Positions 10,718-21,156 of a stretch of DNA of 64,000 bases are shown here, piece by piece. Position 1 is the stretch's first letter, and every line of letters starts with the position of its first letter. The notes under the pieces were generated by a model. That model was not told where the DNA came from, did no database searches, and saw only the letters and a program-made list of their open reading frames with translations. A program made the position numbers and the translations under genes. Source of the stretch: Hyphomicrobiaceae bacterium (GTDB taxonomy: Bacteria; Pseudomonadota; Alphaproteobacteria; Rhizobiales; Hyphomicrobiaceae); the NCBI GenBank assembly GCA_025359185.1, contig JANYHF010000052.1, positions 1 to 64,000 of the forward strand, written 5' to 3'.

Positions 10718-11042
10718 ATGCCGTTATGCGCGCGCCCAAACGCGGCGGCGCATCCCTGACGAAGGTTGTATAGCTCAATCGTTAAGGAGAATCTACCCAG
10801 GTTTCGTAGAAACTCTGCGGCACCGCGCCGGGGGGCGATATTGGCCGCGAAACCGGCAACATAGTTGACGCCGTTTGATAGGCTATGGTCGCTGAGCCCC
10901 GGCGCAGAGACGGACGGCCAAGGGTTCAGGAAAGGGTTCAGGCTCACCCGCCCAGCACGCGGGTTGCCACTTGCCAAACTCCTCACCGGCCGGTTTTATC
11001 GCACACAAAGTTCACATCCCCGCGCAAGAGGAGACCCTCGCC

Positions 11043-11816
11043 GTGACAGATCAGAAACTTGCCTCCTATCCTAGCCTCGCCAACCGCACCGTACTGGTCA
11101 CGGGCGGCGGATCGGGCATCGGCGCGGCGATTGTCGAGGCGTTCGCGCGGCAGGGCTCGAAGGTGGCGTTCCTGGATTTTGATCAGGCGGCGAGCACGGC
11201 CTTGGCCCAAGCCGTCGAGGCCAAGACCGGCCACACGCCGCTGTTCCTGCCCTGCGACTTACGCGATATCGCGGCGTTGCGTGTCTCCATCGCTGAAACG
11301 GCCGCAACCCTCGGACCCATCTCTGTCTTGGTTAACAACGCTGCCAGCGACACCCGGCACGCCTGGGACACTGTCACGCCCGACTACTGGGACGAGCGGA
11401 TCGCCTCCAATCTTAAGCATGTGTTCTTTGCCGCGCAGGCCGTGCAGCCCATGATGGCGAGGCTCGGCGGCGGCTCGATCATCAATCTGGGTTCGACGTC
11501 TTGGCGCATTGGGCAGGGCGGGATGCCGGCCTACACCACATCGAAGTCGGCGATCCTCGGGCTCACCCGTTCGCTCGCGCGGGACTTCGGCCCCGCCAAC
11601 ATCCGCGTTAACTCAATCAGCCCCGGATGGGTGATGACGGAGCGGCAGAAGACCTTGTGGTTAACCGAAGAGGGTGAAAAGCTGATTGACCGCAGCCAGT
11701 GCCTCAAGCGCCGCCTGCAGCCCGAAGATATCGCCAATGTGGTGCTGTTCTTTGCGTCCGACGACAGCGGCGTGTGCACATCGCAAGACTACATCGCCGA
11801 TGGCGGTTGGGTGTGA
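11043..11816 (+). CDS. SDR family oxidoreductase
   Basis: VLVTGGGSGIGAAIVEAF...NNAASD...YTTSKSAILGLTRSLARDFG...NSISPGW; GTG start inferred. Confidence 0.9.
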   Translation: MTDQKLASYPSLANRTVLVTGGGSGIGAAIVEAFARQGSKVAFLDFDQAASTALAQAVEAKTGHTPLFLPCDLRDIAALRVSIAETAATLGPISVLVNNAASDTRHAWDTVTPDYWDERIASNLKHVFFAAQAVQPMMARLGGGSIINLGSTSWRIGQGGMPAYTTSKSAILGLTRSLARDFGPANIRVNSISPGWVMTERQKTLWLTEEGEKLIDRSQCLKRRLQPEDIANVVLFFASDDSGVCTSQDYIADGGWV

Positions 11817-11853
11817 GCACCGGGGGAGGTACTCACACCAGGGAGTGGCAGCT

Positions 11854-13338
11854 TTAGAAGTTGTAGGCGCGCTCGCCGTGATCGATGACGTCGAGGCCTT
11901 CGCGCTCGGCATCCGTTGTCACGCGAAGCCCGATGATCAGATCGACCAACTTGTAGAGAATGGCCGAGCCGATACCGGACCAGAGCAGGGTTGACAGCAC
12001 CGCCTTGCACTGGATGACCACCTGGGTGCCCATATCATAGGCCCCGACGAGATCCTTGGCGGTGTAGTCGGTGATGCCGGTGCCGCCGAGATAGGGCGCC
12101 ACCAGGATGCCGGTCATGATGGCACCGAAAATGCCGCCGATGCAGTGGACGCCGAAAACGTCGAGAGCATCGTCATAGCCGAACAGCCTTTTAACGTTCG
12201 AAACAAAGAACAGGCAAAGCGGGCTGACCAGCAGGCCGAGCACCACAGCGCCCATTGGCCCGGCGAAACCCGAGGCCGGAGTGACGGCGACCAGACCCGC
12301 AACGGCGCCGGAGGCCATACCGAGCAATGAGGGTTTGCCCTTAAATCCCCATTCGCAGAACAGCCAGGACAGGGCGGCGGCGCAGGTCGCGACCATGGTG
12401 TTCACGAAGGCCAGTGCCGTGACGCCGTTGGCTTCGAGATTGGAGCCGGCGTTGAACCCGAACCAGCCGACCCAGAGCAAGGCGGCGCCGATCATGGTCA
12501 TGGTTAGCGAATGCGGTGCCAGGGCTTCTTTGCCGAAACCCACTCGCTTGCCGATCATCAGCGCGCCAACCAGGCCCGCAATACCAGCGTTAATGTGCAC
12601 GACTGTGCCGCCGGCAAAGTCGAGTGCGCCCAAATGCCAGAGCCAGCCGCTGCCGTCCATGATGCCGTCGAGCTTGGCTTGAGCCGCTTTCTTGGCCGCA
12701 TCGCCTGTTGCCGCAGCCAGTTCAGCAGCAGCCTTAACGATGTCGTCCGGCGTCGGTGTCGCCCAAACCCAATGGGCGATGGGGAGATAGATGAACGTCA
12801 CCCAAGCCAGCATGAACACGACTACTGCCGAAAATTTCATGCGCTCAGCGAAGGCCCCGATGATCAGCGCCGGGGTGATCATCGCGAATGTCATCTGGAA
12901 GACCATATACACCAGTTCGGGCAGATAAACGCCCGGCGTAAAGGTCGGGAAGAGTGAGCTGGGGGTGACGCCCCTGAGGAACACCTTGCCGAAGCTCCCG
13001 ATCAGGCCCGGATAGGGTCCGGCGTTGTCGCCAAGCGCAATCGAGTAGCCGTAGGTCACCCAGACGATGCCGACCATCGACACGATCATGAACACCTGGG
13101 TGAGTACCGACAGCATGTTCTTGGTGCGCACCAGGCCGCCGTAGAACAGCGCGAGACCTGGGATCGACATCATTAACACGAGCGCGGTCGCCACCAGCAT
13201 CCACGCGGTGTCGCCTTTGTTGGGCACAGGCGGCGCATCGGCGGCGAGCGCCGGAACGACCATCAGTGCGAGCAATGCGGCAGCTGCCAGCCCCGCTGTC
13301 AGCAGTGGTTCTACATTGGACAATCGTCGTTTCATCAC
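11854..13338 (-). CDS. amtB: Ammonium transporter
   Basis: GDTAWMLVATALVLMMSIPGLALFYGGLVRTKNMLSVLTQ...; downstream of glnK. Confidence 0.96.
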   Translation of the reverse strand: MMKRRLSNVEPLLTAGLAAAALLALMVVPALAADAPPVPNKGDTAWMLVATALVLMMSIPGLALFYGGLVRTKNMLSVLTQVFMIVSMVGIVWVTYGYSIALGDNAGPYPGLIGSFGKVFLRGVTPSSLFPTFTPGVYLPELVYMVFQMTFAMITPALIIGAFAERMKFSAVVVFMLAWVTFIYLPIAHWVWATPTPDDIVKAAAELAAATGDAAKKAAQAKLDGIMDGSGWLWHLGALDFAGGTVVHINAGIAGLVGALMIGKRVGFGKEALAPHSLTMTMIGAALLWVGWFGFNAGSNLEANGVTALAFVNTMVATCAAALSWLFCEWGFKGKPSLLGMASGAVAGLVAVTPASGFAGPMGAVVLGLLVSPLCLFFVSNVKRLFGYDDALDVFGVHCIGGIFGAIMTGILVAPYLGGTGITDYTAKDLVGAYDMGTQVVIQCKAVLSTLLWSGIGSAILYKLVDLIIGLRVTTDAEREGLDVIDHGERAYNF

Positions 13339-13389
13339 TGGAATTTCCCCGTTTTACAATGGCTTGCGTTGGTTAAGTGCTTTGGCCGT

Positions 13390-13728
13390 TCAGAGCGCGT
13401 TGGCATCTGTTTCGCCGGTGCGGATGCGCAGGGTATGGGTGATATCGCCGACAAAGATCTTGCCGTCACCGATCTGGCCGGTGCGCGCGGCATTGGCGAT
13501 GGCGGCCACAGTTGCATCCACCCGATCGCTTGCCACCACGACTTCGATTTTCACCTTCGGCACAAAATTCACTGTGTATTCGGCCCCGCGATAGATCTCT
13601 TTGTGACCCTTCTGGCGGCCGTAGCCCTTCACTTCTGTCACGGTCATGCCTTCGAGCCCGAGACCGACCAGGGCTTCGCGCACCTCGTCGAGTTTGAAGG
13701 GCTTGATGATCGCCATCACGAGTTTCAT
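13390..13728 (-). CDS. glnK: P-II family nitrogen regulatory protein
   Basis: MKLVMAIIKPFKLDEVREALVGLGLEGMTVTEVKGYGRQKGHKEIYRGAEYTVNFVPKVKIEVVV...; next to amtB. Confidence 0.97.
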   Translation of the reverse strand: MKLVMAIIKPFKLDEVREALVGLGLEGMTVTEVKGYGRQKGHKEIYRGAEYTVNFVPKVKIEVVVASDRVDATVAAIANAARTGQIGDGKIFVGDITHTLRIRTGETDANAL

Positions 13729-13804
13729 GGGGTTCGCCTCGCTTCTGTTGCATCAGTGCGGCCCGGCTCCAGATGGGGAGGTTGCGCCACATGCTAAAGA
13801 GCGA

Positions 13805-13820
13805 AGCAAGCATCGTGCCA
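13805..13820 (-). promoter_or_regulatory. Sigma-54 promoter (-24/-12) for glnK-amtB
   Basis: Minus strand TGGCACGATGCTTGCT, matching TGGCACG-N4-TTGCW, about 80 nt upstream of the glnK start. Confidence 0.75.
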
Positions 13821-13992
13821 ACCCGGCACACCCGCTGGCTCAAGATGCAACACTGTCCCAAAATGACCGTCTGCTGCGAGCTTGGGTGGCCGCCTGCCTA
13901 TTTTTTGTGCAACGCAATATCTTAATCCACTCTTGATCGCTTCAGCCGCGCCGTGCATGTCTTTGCACGAACACAAATGAGCGGGCGGCGAC

Positions 13993-14949
13993 ATGATCCT
14001 GGTGTGTGGCGAAGCGCTGATTGACCTGTTCGTGCAGGCCAAAGCGGACGGTAACCTCAACGCCGAGCCGGTCGCGGGTGGCTCGCCTTACAATGTGGCG
14101 ATCGGCCTGGCGCGACTTGGCAGCACGGCGGCCTTTTGCGGCGGCCTCTCCAAGGATGCGTTTGGCACGCTCTTTGCCGGACACCTCGCGCGCGAAGGTG
14201 TGGACCTCGATTTGTCGCCCCGCTTAACCAATCCAACCACGCTGGTCATCGTTTCCACGGATACGGCGGGGGTACCCAGTTACCGCTTCATTGGCGAAGG
14301 CGCGGCCGACCGGGCGCTGACGCCAGCCCACATTCCCGCAGTATTATCTAACAATATCAGAGCCATTACCTTCGGCTCGCTATCGATGGGCGTTGAGCCG
14401 GTGGGCTCCACCTATCTTGCGCTGGCGGAGCGGGAAAAGGGCAGGCGAGTGATCAGCGTCGATCCAAATTTGCGGGCGAGTGTGGTGGGTGACATTGGCC
14501 AATGGCGCATCCGGCAGGACCGTTTTATCGCCACCGCCAACATCGTTAAGGCGAGCGTCGAGGACATCGAGGGCACCTATGGACACGACGCCAAGGTGGC
14601 GGATGTCGCGGCCGGCTGGCTGGCACTGGGGCCGTCGCTGGTGGTGATCACGGACGGCGAAAACGGTGCGACGGCGTATCATGCGGGAGGCAAGATTAAG
14701 GTGCCCGGCCGCAAGGTTAACGTGATCGACACGGTCGGGGCGGGCGACACGTTCCATGCTGCGCTGCTCAACCAGTTTGAGCGTACGGGACGGTTAACCC
14801 CGGCGGGCCTGGCATTGTTAACCACCGCCGAGTTGACTGAGGCGCTGAACTTTGCGGCGGCGGCCGCAGCCGTCACCTGCACCCGCCGGGGTGCCGATAT
14901 GCCAAGCCTCGCCGAGGCCAACGACGAGTTACAGCGCGCCGGGGCGTGA
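13993..14949 (+). CDS. PfkB family carbohydrate kinase (fructokinase-like)
   Basis: MILVCGEALIDLFVQ...GGSPYNVAIGLARLG...VIDTVGAGDTFHAALL. Confidence 0.92.
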   Translation: MILVCGEALIDLFVQAKADGNLNAEPVAGGSPYNVAIGLARLGSTAAFCGGLSKDAFGTLFAGHLAREGVDLDLSPRLTNPTTLVIVSTDTAGVPSYRFIGEGAADRALTPAHIPAVLSNNIRAITFGSLSMGVEPVGSTYLALAEREKGRRVISVDPNLRASVVGDIGQWRIRQDRFIATANIVKASVEDIEGTYGHDAKVADVAAGWLALGPSLVVITDGENGATAYHAGGKIKVPGRKVNVIDTVGAGDTFHAALLNQFERTGRLTPAGLALLTTAELTEALNFAAAAAAVTCTRRGADMPSLAEANDELQRAGA

Positions 14950-15082
14950 TCATTCGTGGTCATTCCGGTATCGTTCCTGCTCATTCAGGTATCGTTCGCG
15001 ACGATTGCGATCTCAATTTCTGGTTGAGTGACTGGCGCGGTGGTTTGCCTAAGCTCTGCGGCGAAACCGGATTCGCCGCACC

Positions 15083-15856
15083 ATGTCATCGTCCCCGACG
15101 CCGCCCTCGCCGCCGCACATCCTGATCGCCGACGCCGACCCAGTGGCGCGCAAGGCCTTGCGCAAAGCGTGTACGGATGAGCGGTATCAGGTGTCGGAAG
15201 CCAAGTCGGGGCCTGAGTTGTACACGCTGCTGGCTGGCGGCGGCATTAACCTCATGACCCTCGATTTTGATCTGCCGGGCCTCGATGCCATCGGCCTGTT
15301 GCGCGAGACCGGCGCGGCGGTTCCCATAATGATTATCAGTGGACGAACAAAATCCATTGACAAGATCCGCTGCTTTGATGCGGGCGCGCGCGATTATATG
15401 GTCAAGCCGGCCGATCACGACGAGCTGTTGGCCCGCATTCGCAGCATCCTGCGCCGCGTGGCTCCCGTCGCCTTGCCGGCGCCCTCCGGCACGGTTGCGG
15501 GACGTTTCGAAAGCCCCGGCGCAAACCCCCTCGACGAAGCCGTCACCTTCGATGGCTGGACCTTCGATATCCCCGGCGAGCATCTGGAAACGCCAGACCG
15601 CGCGCTGGTGTCATTGGCCAGCATGGAAAGCCAGCTGCTCGCCATTTTTGTCCGTAAACCCCGCACCCTGCTGCCACGCGACGAGATCAAGCTCGCCCTG
15701 CATGGTGAGGACAACGCCAGCGACATCCGCTCCATCGACGTACTGGTGAAAAAGCTGCGCGCCAAATTGGCCGTGCACGCCCCCGAGGTGGACTTCATCA
15801 AGACCAAGCGCGGCGTCGGCTATTTCTTTGCATCCAAAGTGCTGCCGGTGCGGTGA
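15083..15856 (+). CDS. OmpR/PhoB-type response regulator (orphan)
   Basis: HILIADADPVARKALRKAC...MTLDFDLPGLDAIGLLRE... receiver; C-terminal winged helix SIDVLVKKLRAKLAVHAPEVDFIKTKRGVGYFF. Confidence 0.88.
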   Translation: MSSSPTPPSPPHILIADADPVARKALRKACTDERYQVSEAKSGPELYTLLAGGGINLMTLDFDLPGLDAIGLLRETGAAVPIMIISGRTKSIDKIRCFDAGARDYMVKPADHDELLARIRSILRRVAPVALPAPSGTVAGRFESPGANPLDEAVTFDGWTFDIPGEHLETPDRALVSLASMESQLLAIFVRKPRTLLPRDEIKLALHGEDNASDIRSIDVLVKKLRAKLAVHAPEVDFIKTKRGVGYFFASKVLPVR

Positions 15857-15881
15857 CAGACCGCTGCCCGGAATTGTTCCG

Positions 15882-15992
15882 CCTCCCCCTTGTGGGGAAG
15901 CTGGCGCGAGAGTGCCTGGTGGGAGTTGAAACAAAAGCCTCTTTTCCGCGCTCCGCGCTTCTGACCCCCAGCCCCTCCCCACAAGGGGGAGG
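15882..15992. repeat. Intergenic C/G-rich palindromic element
   Basis: Arms CCTCCCCCTTGTGGGG (15882-15897) and CCCCACAAGGGGGAGG (15977-15992). Confidence 0.8.
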
Positions 15993-16086
15993 GGAGCAGG
16001 CCTGCGAGCAATTTTGCAGAAGCATCCAAAGGAAGATCTTTTGCTCTGTGGGCTGATCTATTACCTTATACCGGATTTCCATCAAA

Positions 16087-16857
16087 CTACGGCTCAATCC
16101 GGAAGTCGTGGCCCTCGGGCAGCGTCTGGCCGCCGTCGATCAGGATTGTGGTGCCGGTAATGTATTCGGCTTCATCGGAGGCCAGGAACAACACGGCGTT
16201 GGCGACATCGCGCGGCGTGCCGAGGCGGCCGAGCGGTACCGAGCGCTCCATGTTGCGGATGAAGGCCTCGCTGCGGTGGGCCTGCATTCCCTCGGTGAGG
16301 ATGTTGCCCGGCTCGATGCCGTTGACGGTGATGCCAAAGCGCGAAAACTCCAGCGCGGCCGAGCGGATGAAGCCGTTGATGCCTGCTTTGCTGGCGCCGT
16401 AGTGGCCGTGGCCGGGCGAGGTGACGCGCGGGCCGGTGATCGAGCTTGTAAAGATCATCCGGCCATAGCGGGCTTTGCGCATCGGCGGCAGCGCGGCGCG
16501 GGCGGCCAGGAACGTGCCTTTGAGGTTGACGCCGAGCACGCTGTCCCATTCCTCGGGCGAAATGTTCTCGATCAACGTCCACGGATAGATGCCAGCATTC
16601 TGCACGAGGATGTCGAGCGCTCCGTAGGCGGTGAGAGTTGCTGTGACAGCGCGCTCCGCCGACGCTGCATCGGCAACATCGGTTTCGACAAACTGCCCGC
16701 CAAGCCGCGCCGCTGTCGCCTCACCCGCCGCCACCTCGCTATCGGCGATCATCACGCGCGCGCCTTCCTCCACAAACCGCTCAGCGATCCCCGCCCCGAT
16801 GCCGCGCGCCCCACCGATGACGAGGGCGCTGCGGCCCGCCAATCTGCCTGTCAACAT
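16087..16857 (-). CDS. SDR family oxidoreductase
   Basis: LVIGGARGIGAGIAERFVEEGARVMIADSE...VQNAGIYP...YGASKAGINGFIRSAALEFS; last gene of the sugar ABC cluster. Confidence 0.9.
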   Translation of the reverse strand: MLTGRLAGRSALVIGGARGIGAGIAERFVEEGARVMIADSEVAAGEATAARLGGQFVETDVADAASAERAVTATLTAYGALDILVQNAGIYPWTLIENISPEEWDSVLGVNLKGTFLAARAALPPMRKARYGRMIFTSSITGPRVTSPGHGHYGASKAGINGFIRSAALEFSRFGITVNGIEPGNILTEGMQAHRSEAFIRNMERSVPLGRLGTPRDVANAVLFLASDEAEYITGTTILIDGGQTLPEGHDFRIEP

Positions 16858-16864
16858 CGCCTCC

Positions 16865-17905
16865 TCACGTCAGCCGCTGACGTATGCTGAGCTTCAGCGT
16901 ATCCAGCAGCACCGCCGCCAGAACCAGCAGCCCAAGGATGATCTGGGTGTAGGACGCGGGCAGCGACATCAGGTTGATGGCGGTGTGGATGGAAGACAGC
17001 AGCAACACGCCCGCAAACACGCCCGACAGCCTGCCGACGCCGCCTTGCAGGCTGACGCCGCCGATGACCACGGCCGCAAAGGCCTGGAACAGCATTCCGG
17101 TGCCCAAGTTTGCCGTCGCGCCCGACGTGCGGATGGCCAGCAGCCAGCCCGCAAGCCCGGCAATAGCGCCCGCAAGAATGAACGAGACGGTGATGATGCG
17201 GTCCGTGGCAATGCCAGCCCGGAAACTCGCGATCTTGTTGCCACCAATGAGGGTCAGGTGCCGCCCAAACGGCGTACGTTTGAGGATGAAAGCAAAGACG
17301 ACAAAACAGAGAATCGCGATCCAGGCGATCAACGGAATATAGAGCACGTTGTAGCGCTCGATGGCGAGAAACCGCAGCGCATCCGGCAGGCCCTGCGCCG
17401 AGCGGCCGTCGGGCAGCTTCTGCACGAGGCCCCGCACCCAGATGAACGACGCCAACGTCACGATGAAGGCATTCATCTTGAGGCGGACGACAAAGAAGGC
17501 GTTGGTCGCGCCGATCACGGCCCCGACAGCCAGCGCGATGGCGAGCGATACCGGAAACACCAGCCATTCCGGCGTCAGCACATATTTGAGGCCCGCGCCG
17601 CTGTTGGCAAACAGCATCGCCACCACCATCGCCGACAACGCCGCTACCGATTCCACCGAAAGATCGAGATGGCCCGCAATGATCAGCAGCGACAGGCCGA
17701 TCGACATCACGCCGAGCACGGCCGATTGCTCGATGATGTTGGAGAAAATGCCGATCTGGAAGAATTGCGGAATGGTCAGGGAAAAGACGGTCAGTACCGT
17801 CGCCAGGATGAACCAGACGAGATTGTCGAGCACAAATTCCGTTACCGCACGGGTGCGCGGGGAAAGGGAGGTCGCCGAAAGGGTGGTGGGTGTTATGGCG
17901 GTCAC
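16865..17905 (-). CDS. Sugar ABC transporter permease (RbsC/FrcC-like)
   Basis: Multi-TM protein with GAVIGATNAFFVVRLKMNAFIVTLASFIWVRGLV and ...VVIGGVSLQGGVGRLSGVFAGVLLLSSIHTAINLM. Confidence 0.92.
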   Translation of the reverse strand: MTAITPTTLSATSLSPRTRAVTEFVLDNLVWFILATVLTVFSLTIPQFFQIGIFSNIIEQSAVLGVMSIGLSLLIIAGHLDLSVESVAALSAMVVAMLFANSGAGLKYVLTPEWLVFPVSLAIALAVGAVIGATNAFFVVRLKMNAFIVTLASFIWVRGLVQKLPDGRSAQGLPDALRFLAIERYNVLYIPLIAWIAILCFVVFAFILKRTPFGRHLTLIGGNKIASFRAGIATDRIITVSFILAGAIAGLAGWLLAIRTSGATANLGTGMLFQAFAAVVIGGVSLQGGVGRLSGVFAGVLLLSSIHTAINLMSLPASYTQIILGLLVLAAVLLDTLKLSIRQRLT

Positions 17906-17922
17906 GATGGGGCTCCAGCGTC

Positions 17923-17950
17923 CCCTCTCCCCGTATTTGCGGGGAGAGGG
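17923..17950 (-). promoter_or_regulatory. Intra-operon hairpin between binding-protein and permease genes
   Basis: Perfect 11-bp stem CCCTCTCCCCG / CGGGGAGAGGG with 6-nt loop. Confidence 0.6.
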
Positions 17951-17981
17951 CTAGGGTAAAAAACGGGGAGAGGGAGCCGGC

Positions 17982-19025
17982 CTACTCCACCGATTTCACC
18001 GCATCGGTCGGGGCCTTCATATTGCCCCAGAATTTTGGCTGGTCGATGTTGGCTTTGGTAATGGCGGCGCCGGGGATCTTGATGTTCGGGCCCCACTTTT
18101 CAATTGCGAGCTCCGAATCCAATCCGAGCACCGAGTATTTGCCGGGTTTGATTTCCTGCTTGTTCACGACCTTGTCGGCGAACATGGCCAACGCGGCGGC
18201 CTGGGCGTAGAGCGGCTGTTCGACTTCGACATTTTCCCATCCCTTGCGGATGAGATCGAGGCCGACCGGCGCGCCATTGGACGACACCAGCATCACGTCG
18301 CCCGGCTTCTTGCCTTTGGCTTCCAGCGAGGCGACGGCGGCGACGGCAAGATGGGCCGCGTGCACGAAGATCAGATCGATGTCGGGGTTGGCGAGCATCT
18401 GATCGGCAACGATGGTGCCGGCGTTCGAGGCCTCCCAGGCCATGGCGGGCTTGGAGATGATGGTCACGTCCGGGAACGCCTTCATCTTTTCTTCAAAGCC
18501 CTTCTGGATATCCAGCGTGTACGAATCACCTGGATCGCCGAGCACCTGAAGAACTTTGCCCTTCACGGCGCCCTTCTTTTCCTTCAGCAGGCGTTGGATT
18601 TCGGTGGCCGCGATGTAGCCGATTTCTACTGTTCCCGCGACGCTCGTCAGATCCGACATCGTAGACGTGATCTGCCGGTCAAAGATCATCACCGGAATGC
18701 CGGCCGCGCGCGCTTTCTCGACGCTTGGCTTCAGCGCCTCGAAATCGTTGGCGGCCAGGATGATCGCCTTGGGCTTCAGGATGATGGTGTCGTTCATCTG
18801 GCTTTGCTGCACGTCGGTCTTGCTGTCGGCGTTCAGCGTCACCAGCTCGTAGCCCACGTCCTTCATGAACTTTTCAAGGGCGTGCACGGATTCAGTCTGG
18901 AACTCGTCCAAGAGCGTCGGCACCATATAGTAGATCTTGCCCTTGGACTCGGCGAGCGCCGAACCCGCAGACATCGTCAGCGCGGCAACCGCACCGGCTG
19001 CGATCAGTGAACGTAACAATCTCAT
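17982..19025 (-). CDS. Periplasmic sugar-binding protein (RbsB-like)
   Basis: Signal peptide then [88 protein letters not shown]. Confidence 0.92.
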   Translation of the reverse strand: MRLLRSLIAAGAVAALTMSAGSALAESKGKIYYMVPTLLDEFQTESVHALEKFMKDVGYELVTLNADSKTDVQQSQMNDTIILKPKAIILAANDFEALKPSVEKARAAGIPVMIFDRQITSTMSDLTSVAGTVEIGYIAATEIQRLLKEKKGAVKGKVLQVLGDPGDSYTLDIQKGFEEKMKAFPDVTIISKPAMAWEASNAGTIVADQMLANPDIDLIFVHAAHLAVAAVASLEAKGKKPGDVMLVSSNGAPVGLDLIRKGWENVEVEQPLYAQAAALAMFADKVVNKQEIKPGKYSVLGLDSELAIEKWGPNIKIPGAAITKANIDQPKFWGNMKAPTDAVKSVE

Positions 19026-19073
19026 TATCTCTTTCCTTCCCTGTTGCAGTTTTGCTTCGAAACTTTTGACGCT

Positions 19074-19847
19074 TCAGGCACTGGCCTGGCGGCCCATCTG
19101 CGCATCGCCAGTGATCATCCGGATGACTTCCTCCGGGGTCGTCTTGTCGCCCGCGATATCGCCCGCCACCACGCCTTGGCGGATGACGACAATACGGTCG
19201 GCGACCTGGAACGCCTGTGCCATCACATGGGTGATAACGATGACACCGATGCCCTGCGCCGCCACGCGCTTGATCATGTCGAGGCCGCGCCGGGTCTGCT
19301 CCACGCCAAGCGCCGCGAAGGGCTCATCCAGCAGCACCAGCTTACCACCGAAATGGACAAAGCGATTAAGCTCGATGGCTTGGCGCTGGCCGCCGGAGAG
19401 GTGCTCGACATTGACATGGAGCGACGGAATGCGCGTGCCAGCCGCCGCAATGGCTTTAGCGCAGATGTCCTCCATGGCTTTTTCATCCAGCACGCGAATG
19501 CCGAGGACATTTTTCGTCAGTTCACGGCCCATAAAGAAATTGGCGACCACATCGACATTGGTGCAGAGCGACAGATCCTGATACACCGTTTCTATCCCAG
19601 CAGCCTTGGCAGCGGCGGGCGAGGCGAATGTGCGCTCGACGCCATCAAAGATCATACGGCCGGAGGAGGGCTCGAGGCCGCCTGCAATGATTTTCACCAG
19701 CGTGGATTTGCCCGCGCCATTGTCGCCCAGCAGCGCCACCACTTCGCCACGCCGCACGGAAAAGCTGACGCCGCGCAAGGCCTCGATAGCGCCAAAGCGG
19801 CGGGTAATGTCTTTCAGTTCCAGGAGCGGTTGGCCGGCTTCGGTCAT
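19074..19847 (-). CDS. Sugar ABC transporter ATP-binding protein (single NBD, FrcA-like)
   Basis: Walker A GDNGAGKSTL, signature LSGGQRQ, Walker B LVLLDEP. Confidence 0.93.
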   Translation of the reverse strand: MTEAGQPLLELKDITRRFGAIEALRGVSFSVRRGEVVALLGDNGAGKSTLVKIIAGGLEPSSGRMIFDGVERTFASPAAAKAAGIETVYQDLSLCTNVDVVANFFMGRELTKNVLGIRVLDEKAMEDICAKAIAAAGTRIPSLHVNVEHLSGGQRQAIELNRFVHFGGKLVLLDEPFAALGVEQTRRGLDMIKRVAAQGIGVIVITHVMAQAFQVADRIVVIRQGVVAGDIAGDKTTPEEVIRMITGDAQMGRQASA

Positions 19848-21088
19848 GAGGCCTTCCTCCGCAATCCCGCCGAGCGTGCGGTCTCTATGAGGTCAATCAC
19901 GCAGTCGCGCGTCGCTGCATCCTCGCCGCGTGGCGAGAGCAGGCGGTTGAGCGCGAGCACGCCCGCGCCCTGCAACGCGGCATCGGCACCGACCGTGGAC
20001 ACCAGCAGCCGGTCGCTGGTCCGCCCGCCGTAGTTGCCCAGCGATGGCAGCAGCGGGTGGCAGGCCTTGATCAGCAGCGCGATCAGTTCGGGTGGCGCCA
20101 TACCGCCGATCACGATTGCCTCAGGATCAAACAAATTCTCTATCATGACGATCGTCCTGCGGAGCACGGGCGCGACCTCGCCGATCCACGCCATCAGCGC
20201 CGGGTGCCTTGCTTGCGCCAGCTTGCCGAGATCGGCGCGCTTGTCCCTGACGCCATGGGCAAGCAGCCAGCGCCTGAGCGCTTCAAGCGATATGTACCTT
20301 TCCAGGCAGCCGCGATTTCCGCAGGCACACGGATCACCATCCGGCACCATTGGCAGGTGGCCGATTTCGCCGGCATTGCCATGCGTGCCGCCCATCACCG
20401 CGCCATCGCGCACGAACGAGCCGCCGAGGCCAACGCCGAAATAGAGATAGAAGAAATTCTTCAGGCCCCGGCCTGCCCCGCGCAAGTGTTCGCCCATGGC
20501 GCCGGTGGAGCTGTCGATGTCGATGAACACAGGCAGGCCCGTACCTGCCGCGATCCGGTCGCGCACGGCGAGGCCCTTGAGGCGCTCGAGCGTGGTCGGC
20601 CCGACAAAGCTCATGGGCTCGACGCCGAACGGGCCTGGCATGGCGACGCCGAGACCAAGCAGCCGGTGCCGCGCCGCCCCCGCCGAAATCGAGCGCTTCA
20701 TGCGCGCAACCGCGGCGAAAATCGCCTCCGGACTATCGTCCGCAAGCTCCTGTTCCTGGCAGCCGACAATATCGCCGTTGAGATCGACCAGCGCGGCGCG
20801 GGCGAGACCGGGCGTGAGCTGAACACCTAGGGCATAGGCCCCCGTGGCATTCAGCGACAGCATCTGCGCCGGTTGGCCACGCCGCACCCGGTGATCGCGC
20901 GCCATGGTGACAAGCCCGGCGGTTTCGAGTTCACTGGTGATCGTCGAAACCGTTTGCGCGGTGAGCCCGACGGCGCGCGCAATGTCGGCCCGCGAGATCG
21001 GCGCGTGCCGCCGCACCGCTTCCAACACGATGCGCCGGTTGTGGGGCCGGCCGAGTTCCTGATTGGTGCCGTGCAACGCCATACGCAC
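19844..21088 (-). CDS. ROK family transcriptional regulator
   Basis: N-terminal HTH HAPISRADIARAVGLTAQTVSTITSELETAGLV; ROK-type YFGVGLGGSFVRDGAVMGGTHGNAGEIGHLP and CACGNRGCLERY. Confidence 0.92.
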   Translation of the reverse strand: MRMALHGTNQELGRPHNRRIVLEAVRRHAPISRADIARAVGLTAQTVSTITSELETAGLVTMARDHRVRRGQPAQMLSLNATGAYALGVQLTPGLARAALVDLNGDIVGCQEQELADDSPEAIFAAVARMKRSISAGAARHRLLGLGVAMPGPFGVEPMSFVGPTTLERLKGLAVRDRIAAGTGLPVFIDIDSSTGAMGEHLRGAGRGLKNFFYLYFGVGLGGSFVRDGAVMGGTHGNAGEIGHLPMVPDGDPCACGNRGCLERYISLEALRRWLLAHGVRDKRADLGKLAQARHPALMAWIGEVAPVLRRTIVMIENLFDPEAIVIGGMAPPELIALLIKACHPLLPSLGNYGGRTSDRLLVSTVGADAALQGAGVLALNRLLSPRGEDAATRDCVIDLIETARSAGLRRKAS

Positions 21089-21156
21089 GCTCCTTGAGTG
21101 ATGAGGCGAAGGTTATGAAGGGCAGGCGATTAAGTCAAGCCATCTGAGGAAATAAT

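Noticed and set aside
16631-17959. 442-aa plus-strand ORF
   Set aside because: Antisense to the sugar permease and SDR genes; Arg/Gln/His-rich shadow ORF with no family signature.
13993-21088. Assigning the PfkB kinase to the sugar ABC operon as a complete fructose-uptake system
   Set aside because: The kinase is on the opposite strand and separated by a response regulator gene; substrate cannot be set from sequence alone.
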